Shown one piece after another: positions 1-5,210 of a DNA stretch of 5,210 bases. Within the stretch, counting starts at the first letter, position 1; every line of letters starts with the position of its first letter. Position numbers and translations under genes: made by a program. Origin of the DNA: Pseudomonadota bacterium (lineage in GTDB: Bacteria > Desulfobacterota > DSM-4660 > Desulfatiglandales > B25-G16); contig DAOVRY010000096.1 in assembly GCA_030633645.1 (NCBI GenBank), forward strand, positions 1-5,210. The letters run 5' to 3'. The notes beneath the pieces were generated by a model. The model searched no databases and had not been told where the DNA came from. It saw nothing but the letters and a program-made list of their open reading frames with translations.

Positions 1-67
1 GATTACCAAAGGTTTCATGCAGCAAAATCTGTGCCTTAGGCAAGCTTTTTCCCTTGAGTCGCTGCAT
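1..67 (-). CDS. Possible start of an unidentified protein, cut by the left edge
   Basis: A minus-strand frame opens with ATG at 67-65 and stays open to the window edge, giving 22 residues that include LKGKSLPKAQILLHETFGN. A GGAG motif lies 4 nt upstream of the ATG (on the plus strand, ctcc just right of position 71), which is a good Shine-Dalgarno spacing. An in-frame stop lies 12 codons before the ATG, so the start is well bounded. Residue composition looks protein-like, and the strand agrees with the two large genes to the right. I do not recognise the family. Only 22 codons are visible, and the opposite strand is also open here, so this is a candidate only. It would be 393 bp downstream of the alcohol dehydrogenase, too far to assume one operon. 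Confidence 0.3.
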   Translation of the reverse strand, partial: MQRLKGKSLPKAQILLHETFGN

Positions 68-460
68 TTTTCTCCAAAAAAAGCGTAACGCCCCCTCTCG
101 TGATCCTTTTTATTGGTGGTCATGCGAGACACATTCTCCTGCATATGAAGCCCTGGCCGGTCAAGGCAAAAACGGTGACCACGGCCTTTTTCTCATAGGT
201 ATGGCGGCGGATAGTTTCCTGAGAATCTATTCGCTCACGGGGAGCGCGATCTCTACAGTTGATTCCTTGCGGACTACCTCCTCAGCAAGAGCCACTTAGC
301 AAATCTTTTAGCAGGCACCTAGTCGCCTTTTGCTACGAGCCAAGCTTATGGTGCAAGGTATGAATTGATCTTGAACATGCTGCAGCATTCTTAGATGAGT
401 ACGGACAAGGCGTTGAACCCTGATTACCTGTTCTTATTCCTAGCTTCATATAAACATCAT
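68..460. other. Intergenic region without a convincing gene
   Basis: This stretch lies downstream of the alcohol dehydrogenase stop codon. A plus-strand frame open from the left edge to 299 has no recognisable motifs and no clear ribosome site. One minus-strand frame reads in protein-like pieces, such as LAEEVVRKESTVEIALPVSE followed by a stop, but it is broken by several stop codons, so it is either debris or chance. Structures seen are the hairpin with T-run at 155-191 and a small hairpin CGCTC-ACGGG-GAGCG near 231-245. I see no clear minus-strand terminator for the dehydrogenase gene. Confidence 0.5.
155..191 (+). terminator. Hairpin with T-run, terminator-like on the plus strand
   Basis: GGCC+GGTCA (155-163) pairs with TGACC (176-180) and GGCC (183-186). 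There is a 2-nt bulge (AC) and a 12-nt loop, and five Ts follow at 187-191. That is the form of an intrinsic terminator for plus-strand transcription. No plus-strand gene is established to its left: one plus frame from the edge does end at a TAA near position 89, but it is unconvincing. The hairpin has no T-run in the minus direction, so it is not an obvious terminator for the dehydrogenase gene. Confidence 0.3.
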
Positions 461-1621
461 CTACCAGGCCTTGTGATACAGTTCCACAATCTGCTGTACA
501 TCTGGAACAACGGGATTGTTGCCCGGACTTCCTGATGCCAGGCCATCGCTAGCCATTTTTTCTACCCTTTCATCAAAGACCTTACGGTCTACCTTCACAC
601 ATTGACCGAGGCTCGGAACTTCGAGCTTATCATTTAGTTCTCGAAGTCCCTTCACCAGCGCCAATCCTGCAGCCTCATCAGAATCCTTTTCTGACGCGTA
701 CCCCATGACACGAGCAATGGTGGAATATCGTTGCAAAGCACCAGGAATAGAGTATTCTGTGACAGTAGGAAACAAAACAGCGTTAGAAAGTCCGTGGGGT
801 ACGTGATACAGGGCACCGATAGGCCGGCTCATCCCGTGAACAAGGCACACACTACTGTTAGCAAATGCCATTCCACCCTGGCAGGCAGCCAGCATCATGC
901 CCTCACGGGCCTTTCTATTGTTGGGTTGTTTAAATGCCGTGTAGAGGTTTCCGGCAATGAGACGGATGCAGGATAAAGCGATGGGATCAGTCATGGCATT
1001 AGCCTTTTTAGAGACATAGGCCTCAACGGCATGAACAAGGGTGTCTACACCCACGTGAGCAGTAAGGGGAGCCGGCATAGTCATCGATAACTCATAATCA
1101 ACCAGCGCAACCGTTGGCAAGAGATTAGTATCGAGCATCATCATTTTCATATCTCGCTCTGTATCAGAAATGACAGCTACTTTGGTCACCTCGCTGCCCG
1201 TGCCCGCCGTTGTTGGGATAACGATTAGAGGAACACCCGGCTTAGGAATTTTATGATACCCTGCGTATTGACTCATGGGTAGTTCATTATTTGCCAAGAT
1301 CGAAATGACCTTAGCTGTGTCCATGGGGCTCCCACCACCAAGCCCTACAATGAAATGAGAGTTTGTCTCCTGAAAATGACCCAGGCCTTCAAGGACATTT
1401 TTGTCAGTGGGATCAGGTTGCACGCCCGAGAAGATGGAGGTGGCAATCCCTTCCTTCTCTAAAGAGCTGCTCATTTCAGCAGCTAAGCCACATTCCACCA
1501 AATAATTATCAGTGACCAGAAGCCCACGGCTCACCTGTAACCGTTTTGCCTGTGCACCGATCTCCTTTCTGGCCCCTGCACCAACAATAACAGTGGAAGG
1601 AATATTAAAGTGTGCTGTCAT
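461..1621 (-). CDS. Iron-containing alcohol dehydrogenase (group III Fe-ADH)
   Basis: This NAD(P)-dependent cytoplasmic enzyme interconverts alcohols and aldehydes. The complete 386-aa length is normal for the family. The N-terminal dinucleotide-binding half has VTDNYL (36-41), the cofactor motif GGGSPMDTAK (95-104) and the conserved IPTTAGTGSEVT (135-146). The C-terminal helical half supplies the metal ligands Asp193 and His197 (in GVDTLVHAVEAY), His262 (LVHGMSRPIGA) and His276 (VPHG). These match the spacing of E. coli lactaldehyde reductase FucO, so the active site looks intact. The start is fixed by a strong AAAGGAGGT site (complement of 1627-1635), 5 nt before the ATG. The gene follows the AOR gene on the same strand after a 415-bp gap. 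A role with AOR in aldehyde-alcohol conversion is inferred. Substrate and NADH/NADPH preference cannot be read from sequence, and relatives include 1,3-propanediol, butanol and methanol dehydrogenases. Confidence 0.95.
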   Translation of the reverse strand: MTAHFNIPSTVIVGAGARKEIGAQAKRLQVSRGLLVTDNYLVECGLAAEMSSSLEKEGIATSIFSGVQPDPTDKNVLEGLGHFQETNSHFIVGLGGGSPMDTAKVISILANNELPMSQYAGYHKIPKPGVPLIVIPTTAGTGSEVTKVAVISDTERDMKMMMLDTNLLPTVALVDYELSMTMPAPLTAHVGVDTLVHAVEAYVSKKANAMTDPIALSCIRLIAGNLYTAFKQPNNRKAREGMMLAACQGGMAFANSSVCLVHGMSRPIGALYHVPHGLSNAVLFPTVTEYSIPGALQRYSTIARVMGYASEKDSDEAAGLALVKGLRELNDKLEVPSLGQCVKVDRKVFDERVEKMASDGLASGSPGNNPVVPDVQQIVELYHKAW

Positions 1622-2036
1622 GATTTACCTCCTTTACAAATTAGTAGGGTCATACAAATGTGCATAAACCAGCGAAGCTCTGCCTCAAAGCGCCAAGGCA
1701 TGAAGGCGGTGAAGAAATCCGAAACCCGAAGCACCCCGGTTAAATAGAAAAAGGCATTTCACGGGGCAGGCCAAAATCCTAATCATCTAAACAAAGAACA
1801 GTTCGCCCAGCAAAACTTAGCTTTGAGGTGTTTGGGATTTTGAACATTTGAATTTTGATACTGTTTTGTCCCGACCGTAGATCGGGATCGAATTTCAAAT
1901 TCCTCAGAGAATTGGGATTTGATTACATCGCAAAAACTAGACATAAGTGCTGAGATTTTGAGCTATAAAGACATCTGGTCGCCATTTCTATGAAACAGCA
2001 ATTGAACACCTCTTTATATATCCTATAAGCACCTTG
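1622..2036. other. Intergenic region between aor and alcohol dehydrogenase genes
   Basis: No reading frame here looks coding. Next to the dehydrogenase start is its ribosome site. Competing short stems lie at 1681-1708 (TGCCT/AGGCA and CGCC/GGCG). The part from about 1825 to 1930 is rich in repeats of the type TTGGGATTT, seen directly repeated at 1832-1840 and 1912-1920, and contains the two-part hairpin at 1846-1900. I see no clear intrinsic terminator after the AOR stop codon and no strong promoter for the dehydrogenase. It remains open whether the two genes share a transcript with a long spacer or are transcribed separately. Confidence 0.6.
1846..1900. repeat. Two-part inverted repeat in the aor-adh gap
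   Basis: The outer arms, 1846-1859 (ATTTGAATTTTGAT) and 1887-1900 (ATCGAATTTCAAAT), pair at 12 of 14 positions. The inner arms TCCCGA (1869-1874) and TCGGGA (1882-1887) pair perfectly around a 7-nt loop. A 9-nt unpaired stretch lies on the left side only. There is no T-run after the GC-rich inner stem on either strand, so a simple terminator is unlikely. The AT-rich wording resembles intergenic repeats of large deltaproteobacterial genomes, but that resemblance is from memory only. Confidence 0.45.
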
Positions 2037-3848
2037 CTATTTCAAGCCAAGTTCGGCCAGTTTTTCACTGCTAGGAATACCGTCCCGGCTCCATCCTCTC
2101 AATTCATAGTAGGTATCTAGCATCTCATCCAGATCTTCCCGAGAACAGTGTCTCCCTTTTGAAGGCCCATCGGGAATGGGCTCATTCATAACGCGGTAAG
2201 GCAAGGTGTCATCCTTTCTGCTTACCCCTCGCTGAACATTAATCAGACGCTCCAGATTATATATTCGCTCACCGATCTTTTCGAGTCCCTCAAGATCCAT
2301 GTTCCAACCTTTCACATAATTGACTACCTTCACCATATCCTCATTTAGTGGTGTCCCTAACCCCCTTTCCGCTGTAAAGCGGCACATCACAAGGGAGTCG
2401 CCCACTGCGGTAAAATGTTGATTTTTCATAACATATTCAGGCTGCGGTTCAAATCCTGGATCTGGTTGATGTGTAAGATAATTCGGCCGTGCGTCATGGT
2501 GACTGCCTCCTCGGGTGGAAGTGGAATACGCCAGCGACATCCCCCGTAACCCTCGCGCTGAATGACCGGCAATTTCAAGGCCCTGGACAGTATAGAGATA
2601 TTTATAGGAGTCTTTCCCAAACTGTTCCGAGAGCCGGGAAGAACCCATGGAAAGATATTTCCCAATGCCCTCTCTCGTGACAGTCTTTTTTATGAGCTCT
2701 ACCATGACTTCACCGTCTCCGAAGTTGACCCTTTCCCCAAGCTCCTGTTCAGACACAATTCCTCTTTCCATACATTCTGCCACAAAGGCAAGGGTGACCC
2801 CCATAGAAATGGTATCCATACCCATCAGATCACACAGGTGATTCCCATTAATAATCGAGACAATATCACGATTATCGAGCATGGACCCTATGGCATAAAG
2901 GGTTTCATATTCGGGGCTTTTGACAGTTTTTCCAGCATATTCTCCTGTGGCAACATTTACCAATTTCCCGCACCTCACCGGGCACCCAAGGCAGGCGGTG
3001 TGTTTGCGCCAATATTTTTCCTTAATGACCTCGCCACTGATATCCTGAAAATACTCAAAAACCTCTTTGTTATTGTTGTGGGTACCAAGTATGCCTTTGG
3101 AATTGATAAAATTCACCAGAAATGGTGTCCCAATGGCAGTATATGGACCGGTATTTTTCTTTAACCCCGGGAATTTTTCTCTCAAAAAGGCTTTAAGCGC
3201 CTCCCTGTCGGCTATCTTGGTTTTCTTACTTCCCTTGACCACCAGTGCTTTTAGATTTTTGGCACCCATCACAGATCCCATACCTGCCCTTCCGGCAGCA
3301 CCGAACCTGTTTCCGCCGCAGATAATATTAGCAAAAAGAACACGGTTTTCGCCGGCCGGCCCAATTGAGGCACATACTGCCCCTTTCCCCTCTTCGGCTT
3401 CCAGAGCGGCAATTGTCTCTTCAGTGGTCTTACCCCAGAGGTAAGCCCCGTCTTTGATCTCTGCCCCTCGTTCGGTGACGAGCAGATAAACGGGCTTTGG
3501 TGATTTTCCAGTAATGTATATGGCGTCAAATCCAGTCCTTTTCTGTGCAGTTCCAAAATTTCCGCCATAATTGGAATCGGAAAAAAGCCTAGTAAGCGGC
3601 GATATCGAGGCCATATGCCCTCTGCTTGTCCCCCACACGGGCGTGTCCGTTAAAGGACCTACCGTAAATACAAGGGCATTTTCGGGTCCGAAGGGGTCTG
3701 CATGAGAAGGGACAGCATCATAGATAAGCTTAGCCGCCAGACCGTTTCCGCCCAAAAACATTCTGACAAATCCCTCATCATACTGCTCTTCTGTTACTTC
3801 GCCGATACTTAAGTCTATCCTAAGGATCTTACCATTGTTTCCATACAT
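2037..3848 (-). CDS. aor: Aldehyde:ferredoxin oxidoreductase (tungsten bis-pterin enzyme)
   Basis: This enzyme oxidises aldehydes to carboxylic acids with ferredoxin, or runs in reverse with low-potential ferredoxin. It uses a tungstopterin and one [4Fe-4S] cluster. The 603 residues match the usual family length of about 600. The N-terminal domain (about 1-205) starts YGNNGKILRIDLS and includes FLGGNGLAAKLIYD (31-44), GPLTDTPVWGTSRG (64-77) and the signature GRAGMGSVMGAKNLKAL (186-202). Cluster cysteines are 286, 289 and 293 (CLGCPVRC), with the fourth at 489 (GDSLVMCRF). The pterin/active-site region has SPEYETLYAIG (311-321) and STRGGSHHD (444-452). The C-terminus carries the typical NLERLINVQRGVSRKDD (531-547) and a GWSRDGIPS stretch near 585-593. 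No signal peptide is seen, so it is cytoplasmic. The start has AAGGAG (complement of 3857-3862) 8 nt before ATG. No small MoaD-like or ferredoxin gene is adjacent. AOR versus other members (FOR, WOR-type, or an aromatic-specific form) cannot be settled here. Confidence 0.96.
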   Translation of the reverse strand: MYGNNGKILRIDLSIGEVTEEQYDEGFVRMFLGGNGLAAKLIYDAVPSHADPFGPENALVFTVGPLTDTPVWGTSRGHMASISPLTRLFSDSNYGGNFGTAQKRTGFDAIYITGKSPKPVYLLVTERGAEIKDGAYLWGKTTEETIAALEAEEGKGAVCASIGPAGENRVLFANIICGGNRFGAAGRAGMGSVMGAKNLKALVVKGSKKTKIADREALKAFLREKFPGLKKNTGPYTAIGTPFLVNFINSKGILGTHNNNKEVFEYFQDISGEVIKEKYWRKHTACLGCPVRCGKLVNVATGEYAGKTVKSPEYETLYAIGSMLDNRDIVSIINGNHLCDLMGMDTISMGVTLAFVAECMERGIVSEQELGERVNFGDGEVMVELIKKTVTREGIGKYLSMGSSRLSEQFGKDSYKYLYTVQGLEIAGHSARGLRGMSLAYSTSTRGGSHHDARPNYLTHQPDPGFEPQPEYVMKNQHFTAVGDSLVMCRFTAERGLGTPLNEDMVKVVNYVKGWNMDLEGLEKIGERIYNLERLINVQRGVSRKDDTLPYRVMNEPIPDGPSKGRHCSREDLDEMLDTYYELRGWSRDGIPSSEKLAELGLK

Positions 3849-3865
3849 GGCTTTTTCTCCTTGAC

Positions 3866-3894
3866 TCTATGTTAAGCTATTTCAAGAGTGACAA
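3866..3894 (-). promoter_or_regulatory. Possible sigma-70 promoter for aor at a repeat boundary
   Basis: On the minus strand, TTGTCA (complement of 3889-3894; 5 of 6 to the -35 consensus) is followed after 17 nt by CATAGA (complement of 3866-3871), a weak -10 box. The leader to the ATG would be very short, about 10-15 nt, though the ribosome site still fits. The -35 box overlaps the edge of the fold-back element, and only 33 bp lie between that element and the gene. The promoter must therefore lie in this strip, inside the element or beyond it. The call is weak because the -10 match is poor. Confidence 0.22.
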
Positions 3895-4084
3895 ACTCGT
3901 AAAAAGTGTTTTGTGAACGAGATTGAGCATTTTGGGAGAAAAGCGCTTGAGATGTTCAGCGTTAAGAAATGCTAACTGTTTGAGGGCGTTAGGCCGAGTT
4001 TTAGCATTTTAGCTGAGCGTCTTAAGTGCGCCCAAAACGCTCACGGATAGAGCAAAATCGACTTTTTACGAATGCATCAAGAGT
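3882..4084. repeat. Long imperfect palindrome with flanking direct repeat (MITE-like)
   Basis: About 190 bp folds back on itself through ordered blocks. These are CGTAAAAAGT 3898-3907 with 4061-4070 (10/10), 3925-3936 with 4031-4042 (11/12), 3946-3960 with 4012-4026 (12/15) and AAATGCTAA 3967-3975 with 4001-4009 (9/9). A roughly 25-nt loop remains. The same 8-bp word TCAAGAGT stands at 3882-3889 and 4077-4084, just outside the arms, as a target-site duplication would. No frame inside codes for a transposase. A non-autonomous MITE-like element is the favoured reading; a long structured leader RNA of aor is the alternative. The element ends 33 bp from the aor start codon. Confidence 0.6.
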
Positions 4085-4617
4085 AATCCGAGCAAAACAC
4101 TTACCAATACTTGACGATACTCCAGAACATAAGAAATCCAGTATCAAACGGAAGGTTGGGCCCTCCTACCCTCACCGAAAGAATGAGAAATAATGGAGCA
4201 GGTATATCCATGGTTTTACCTCAGATAAGGCTTATGAGGAACGGAAATGGGGAACTTACGTCTGCGGCCAAGCCCTGCCCCGGGCAGACTCTTGGAACCC
4301 TTTTTGTGATTTTAGGATAAAGCATCCTGCTAGTCAAGCCCCAAGAAATTTATTCTCAAAACCTGAGAATCCCAAAAGATGACATGTAAAAAGCACTGGT
4401 ATGTACGAGAGGTCGTCGCTGTTGCGATAGTGGAAAAGTCAGGCAACGGTCTCAGGCCATTTTTCTTTGTTTTCCCACTTCTTGTGAAGCTCGTTTGACC
4501 TTTCGTAGTGCTCCAGTTCCTCATGACAGTTGTCAAAAATTTGCACCCATCTGGACAAATAAACGGGGGAAACCGTAGCAGAAGGAGAAACATTGGTCTT
4601 ACCACCATCGTAATATG
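4085..4617. other. Intergenic region between the two fold-back elements
   Basis: No convincing gene lies in these 533 bp. A plus-strand frame (4111-4320, TTG start, 69 aa) has no recognised motif or ribosome site. On the opposite strand a 36-codon frame starts at ATG 4211-4209 behind GAGGT and ends at 4101. It is hydrophobic (PAPLFLILSV, LMFWSIV) but too short to call. A GC-rich stem lies at 4268-4295 (CCAAG/CTTGG outside CTGCC/GGCAG), followed at 4301 by TTTTT. It could terminate plus-strand transcription, but no plus-strand gene precedes it. Several minus-strand frames read in protein-like fragments broken by stops, consistent with decayed coding DNA but not proof of it. Confidence 0.5.
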
Positions 4618-4627
4618 TTACTATCGT
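4439..4627 (-). pseudogene. Possible coding remnant, unidentified
   Basis: A minus-strand frame is open for 62 codons with no ATG. It contains a highly charged stretch, DNCHEELEHYERSN followed by ELHKKWENKEKWPETVA and a stop, with the composition expected of a helical protein. After the stop the same frame stays open for a further 30-odd codons. Possible starts are only GTG or TTG without a ribosome site. It overlaps the left end of the second fold-back element. It could be a scrap of a gene broken by insertions, a small alternative-start gene, or chance. I do not recognise a family. Confidence 0.17.
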
Positions 4628-4651
4628 TCAAAAGCGTTTGCATCAACAATA

Positions 4652-4667
4652 TTGAATGATCATTCAA
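4652..4667. promoter_or_regulatory. Perfect 16-bp palindrome, TetR-family operator candidate
   Basis: TTGAATGATCATTCAA is a perfect palindrome with half-sites TGAATGA and TCATTCA. These half-sites match the known wording of operators for TetR-family fatty-acid regulators such as Bacillus FadR, although here the two halves abut without the usual spacer. It lies about 290 bp upstream of the SCP2 start and within the left arm of the large palindrome. A lipid-related target gene fits. The regulator is not in the window, and the distance to the gene weakens the link. Confidence 0.4.
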
Positions 4668-4733
4668 GGCCTCAGAAGGTCATGGCTGTTTTTGAAAGGC
4701 GATATCTCAAGAAAAATCCCACGAGGTCTTGCA

Positions 4734-4814
4734 GTGGTCACATATGTGGGGTTTACACCTTCGAAGCCCTGGGAGTCTCCCTCTGGTTCATCTAAACCCC
4801 ACATATTTGACCAC
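4734..4814. repeat. Central 22-bp-arm hairpin of the second fold-back element
   Basis: Arms 4734-4755 and 4793-4814 are complementary at 21 of 22 positions around a 37-nt loop. The loop holds a smaller stem, GGGA-GTC-TCCC (4771-4781). The left arm contains CACATATGTG (4739-4748), itself a palindrome. These arms are much better preserved than the outer parts of the element. No T-run follows on either strand, so it is not a standard terminator. As RNA it would form a very stable stem in any leader reading into the SCP2 gene. Confidence 0.7.
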
Positions 4815-4958
4815 CTCCCTTGAGGCTTATAGATAGCGCCTTGAGAAAATTGGCATGACCTGATAGAGGTGACTATGTACACGTTCTCTAACCAATATAC
4901 CATTGAGTAAATGCTTTTGAACGCTACCAAGAGGTTTAATCGCAGAAAGGAGGACAAC

Positions 4959-5210
4959 ATGCCTATAACGGATATCAAAGAGGTTTTCGCCAGGATGCCA
5001 GAGGCCTTTAATGCTTCTGCCGCCCAAGGCATGGATGCAGTCTTTCAACTCGACATCACCGGGCAAGACGGAGGAAAATGGCATGTGGTAGTCAGGGATG
5101 GGGCATGCCAGGTCAATGAGGGCACCCATGACGCACCAAACGTGACCTTGACCATGTCGAGCGAAACCTGGCTCGCCATAGTGAACAAGGAGTTAAACGG
5201 CATGCAGGCC
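4959..5210 (+). CDS. SCP2 sterol-binding/lipid-carrier domain protein (3' end missing)
   Basis: Eighty-four residues are visible before the window ends; a stand-alone SCP2 protein is usually about 100-130 residues, so only the tail is missing. The SCP2 fold is indicated by an N-terminal helix (DIKEVFARMPEAFNA), a strand pair around DAVFQLDITGQDGGKWHVVV (26-45) with the DG turn at 47-48, then VTLTMSSETWLAIVN (62-76) and the KELNGMQA stretch at 77-84. SCP2 domains bind sterols, fatty acids or acyl-CoAs in a hydrophobic tunnel. Bacterial single-domain forms are often found beside acyl-CoA or lipid-breakdown genes, but their exact ligand is rarely known. The start is decided by AAAGGAGG at 4946-4953, 5 nt before ATG. 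No signal peptide is seen, so it is cytoplasmic. It is divergent from aor and may lead an operon to the right. Confidence 0.82.
   Translation, partial: MPITDIKEVFARMPEAFNASAAQGMDAVFQLDITGQDGGKWHVVVRDGACQVNEGTHDAPNVTLTMSSETWLAIVNKELNGMQA

Larger units (their letters stand above)
4618..4930. repeat. About 313-bp imperfect palindrome upstream of the SCP2 gene
   Basis: Successive blocks pair about one axis near position 4774. The ends 4618-4639 and 4909-4930 match at 18 of 22 positions, with core CGTTCAAAAGC. The middle parts 4677-4707 and 4831-4861 match at about 23 of 31 (AGGTCATG and AGGCGNTATCT words). The central arms 4734-4755 and 4793-4814 match at 21 of 22. Small indels separate the blocks. 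No frame inside resembles a transposase, and no clear target duplication is seen. It ends 28 bp before the SCP2 start, inside its probable leader or promoter region. A MITE-like fold-back element is the likeliest reading; a structured leader RNA is the alternative. Confidence 0.6.

Noticed and set aside
731..976. 81-codon plus-strand frame inside the alcohol dehydrogenase gene
   Set aside because: It is antisense to an intact, well-supported gene and carries no recognisable features.
1681..1700. Sigma-54 type -24/-12 promoter before the alcohol dehydrogenase (TTGGCGCTTTGAGGCA on the minus strand)
   Set aside because: The GG to GC spacing is one base short of the required 10, and the -12 element lacks TTGC.
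2426..3568. Several open frames inside the aor gene, both strands (for example 2562-3164 and 3067-3444 plus; 2426-2665 and 3269-3568 minus)
   Set aside because: The aor frame is complete with all family motifs, and the other frames show no motifs or ribosome sites; they are shadows.
4268..4305. Intrinsic terminator at the GC-rich stem followed by TTTTT
   Set aside because: The stem has bulges, the T-run is offset by 5 nt, and no plus-strand gene lies upstream to be terminated.
3849..4330. A molybdenum/tungsten cofactor riboswitch upstream of aor
   Set aside because: The idea fits a tungsten enzyme, but I could not match the conserved core of that RNA family; the structure seen is a simple long fold-back. 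A covariance-model search would decide.
4508..4795. 95-codon plus-strand frame upstream of the SCP2 gene
   Set aside because: It uses a non-ATG start without a ribosome site, has no known motif and runs through the palindrome, so its composition reflects the repeat.
4664..5129. Minus-strand frames (4664-5032 and 4827-5129) antisense to the SCP2 gene and its leader
   Set aside because: They overlap the clear SCP2 coding frame and the palindromic element; open length there follows from the opposite strand.
1..5210. CRISPR array, tRNA or rRNA genes, or an intact insertion sequence
   Set aside because: No regularly spaced repeats, no cloverleaf or rRNA-like stretch, and no transposase frame were seen.

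Overview
The window looks like a moderate-GC, anaerobic, energy-limited bacterium. A sulfate-reducing or syntrophic deltaproteobacterium (Desulfobacterota) is the best guess. The guess rests on a tungsten-type aldehyde:ferredoxin oxidoreductase (AOR), an iron-dependent alcohol dehydrogenase and a stand-alone SCP2 protein, plus roomy intergenic DNA full of fold-back repeats. No marker gene fixes the taxonomy.

Layout, left to right. Positions 1-460 hold no certain gene: a possible minus-strand gene start runs off the left edge (1-67), and a hairpin with a T-run lies at 155-191. Positions 461-1621 (minus) encode a complete 386-aa group III iron-dependent alcohol dehydrogenase. A 415-bp gap (1622-2036) has AT-rich repeat-like DNA and a two-part hairpin at 1846-1900. 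Positions 2037-3848 (minus) encode a complete 603-aa AOR. Between this gene and the next lie 1,110 bp without a convincing gene. That stretch holds two large imperfect palindromes, at about 3882-4084 and 4618-4930, separated by about 530 bp with possible coding debris. At 4959 a plus-strand SCP2 sterol/lipid-carrier gene starts behind a strong Shine-Dalgarno sequence and is cut by the right edge.

How the genes could work together: AOR interconverts carboxylic acids and aldehydes using ferredoxin, and the alcohol dehydrogenase interconverts aldehydes and alcohols using NAD(P)H. Same-strand neighbours of this kind could form an acid-aldehyde-alcohol shunt that either disposes of reductant or oxidises alcohols and aldehydes. 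The 415-bp gap means they may not share one transcript. The SCP2 gene is divergent. Its upstream region carries a perfect 16-bp palindrome, TTGAATGATCATTCAA, which resembles operators of TetR-family regulators of fatty-acid and acyl-CoA metabolism.

The most unusual material is non-coding. The two fold-back elements occupy the aor-SCP2 divergent region. The first is bracketed by an 8-bp direct repeat and abuts the aor start. The second contains the palindromic operator and a nearly perfect 22-bp hairpin at its centre. They look like MITE-like elements or long structured RNAs that may have been recruited into gene control.
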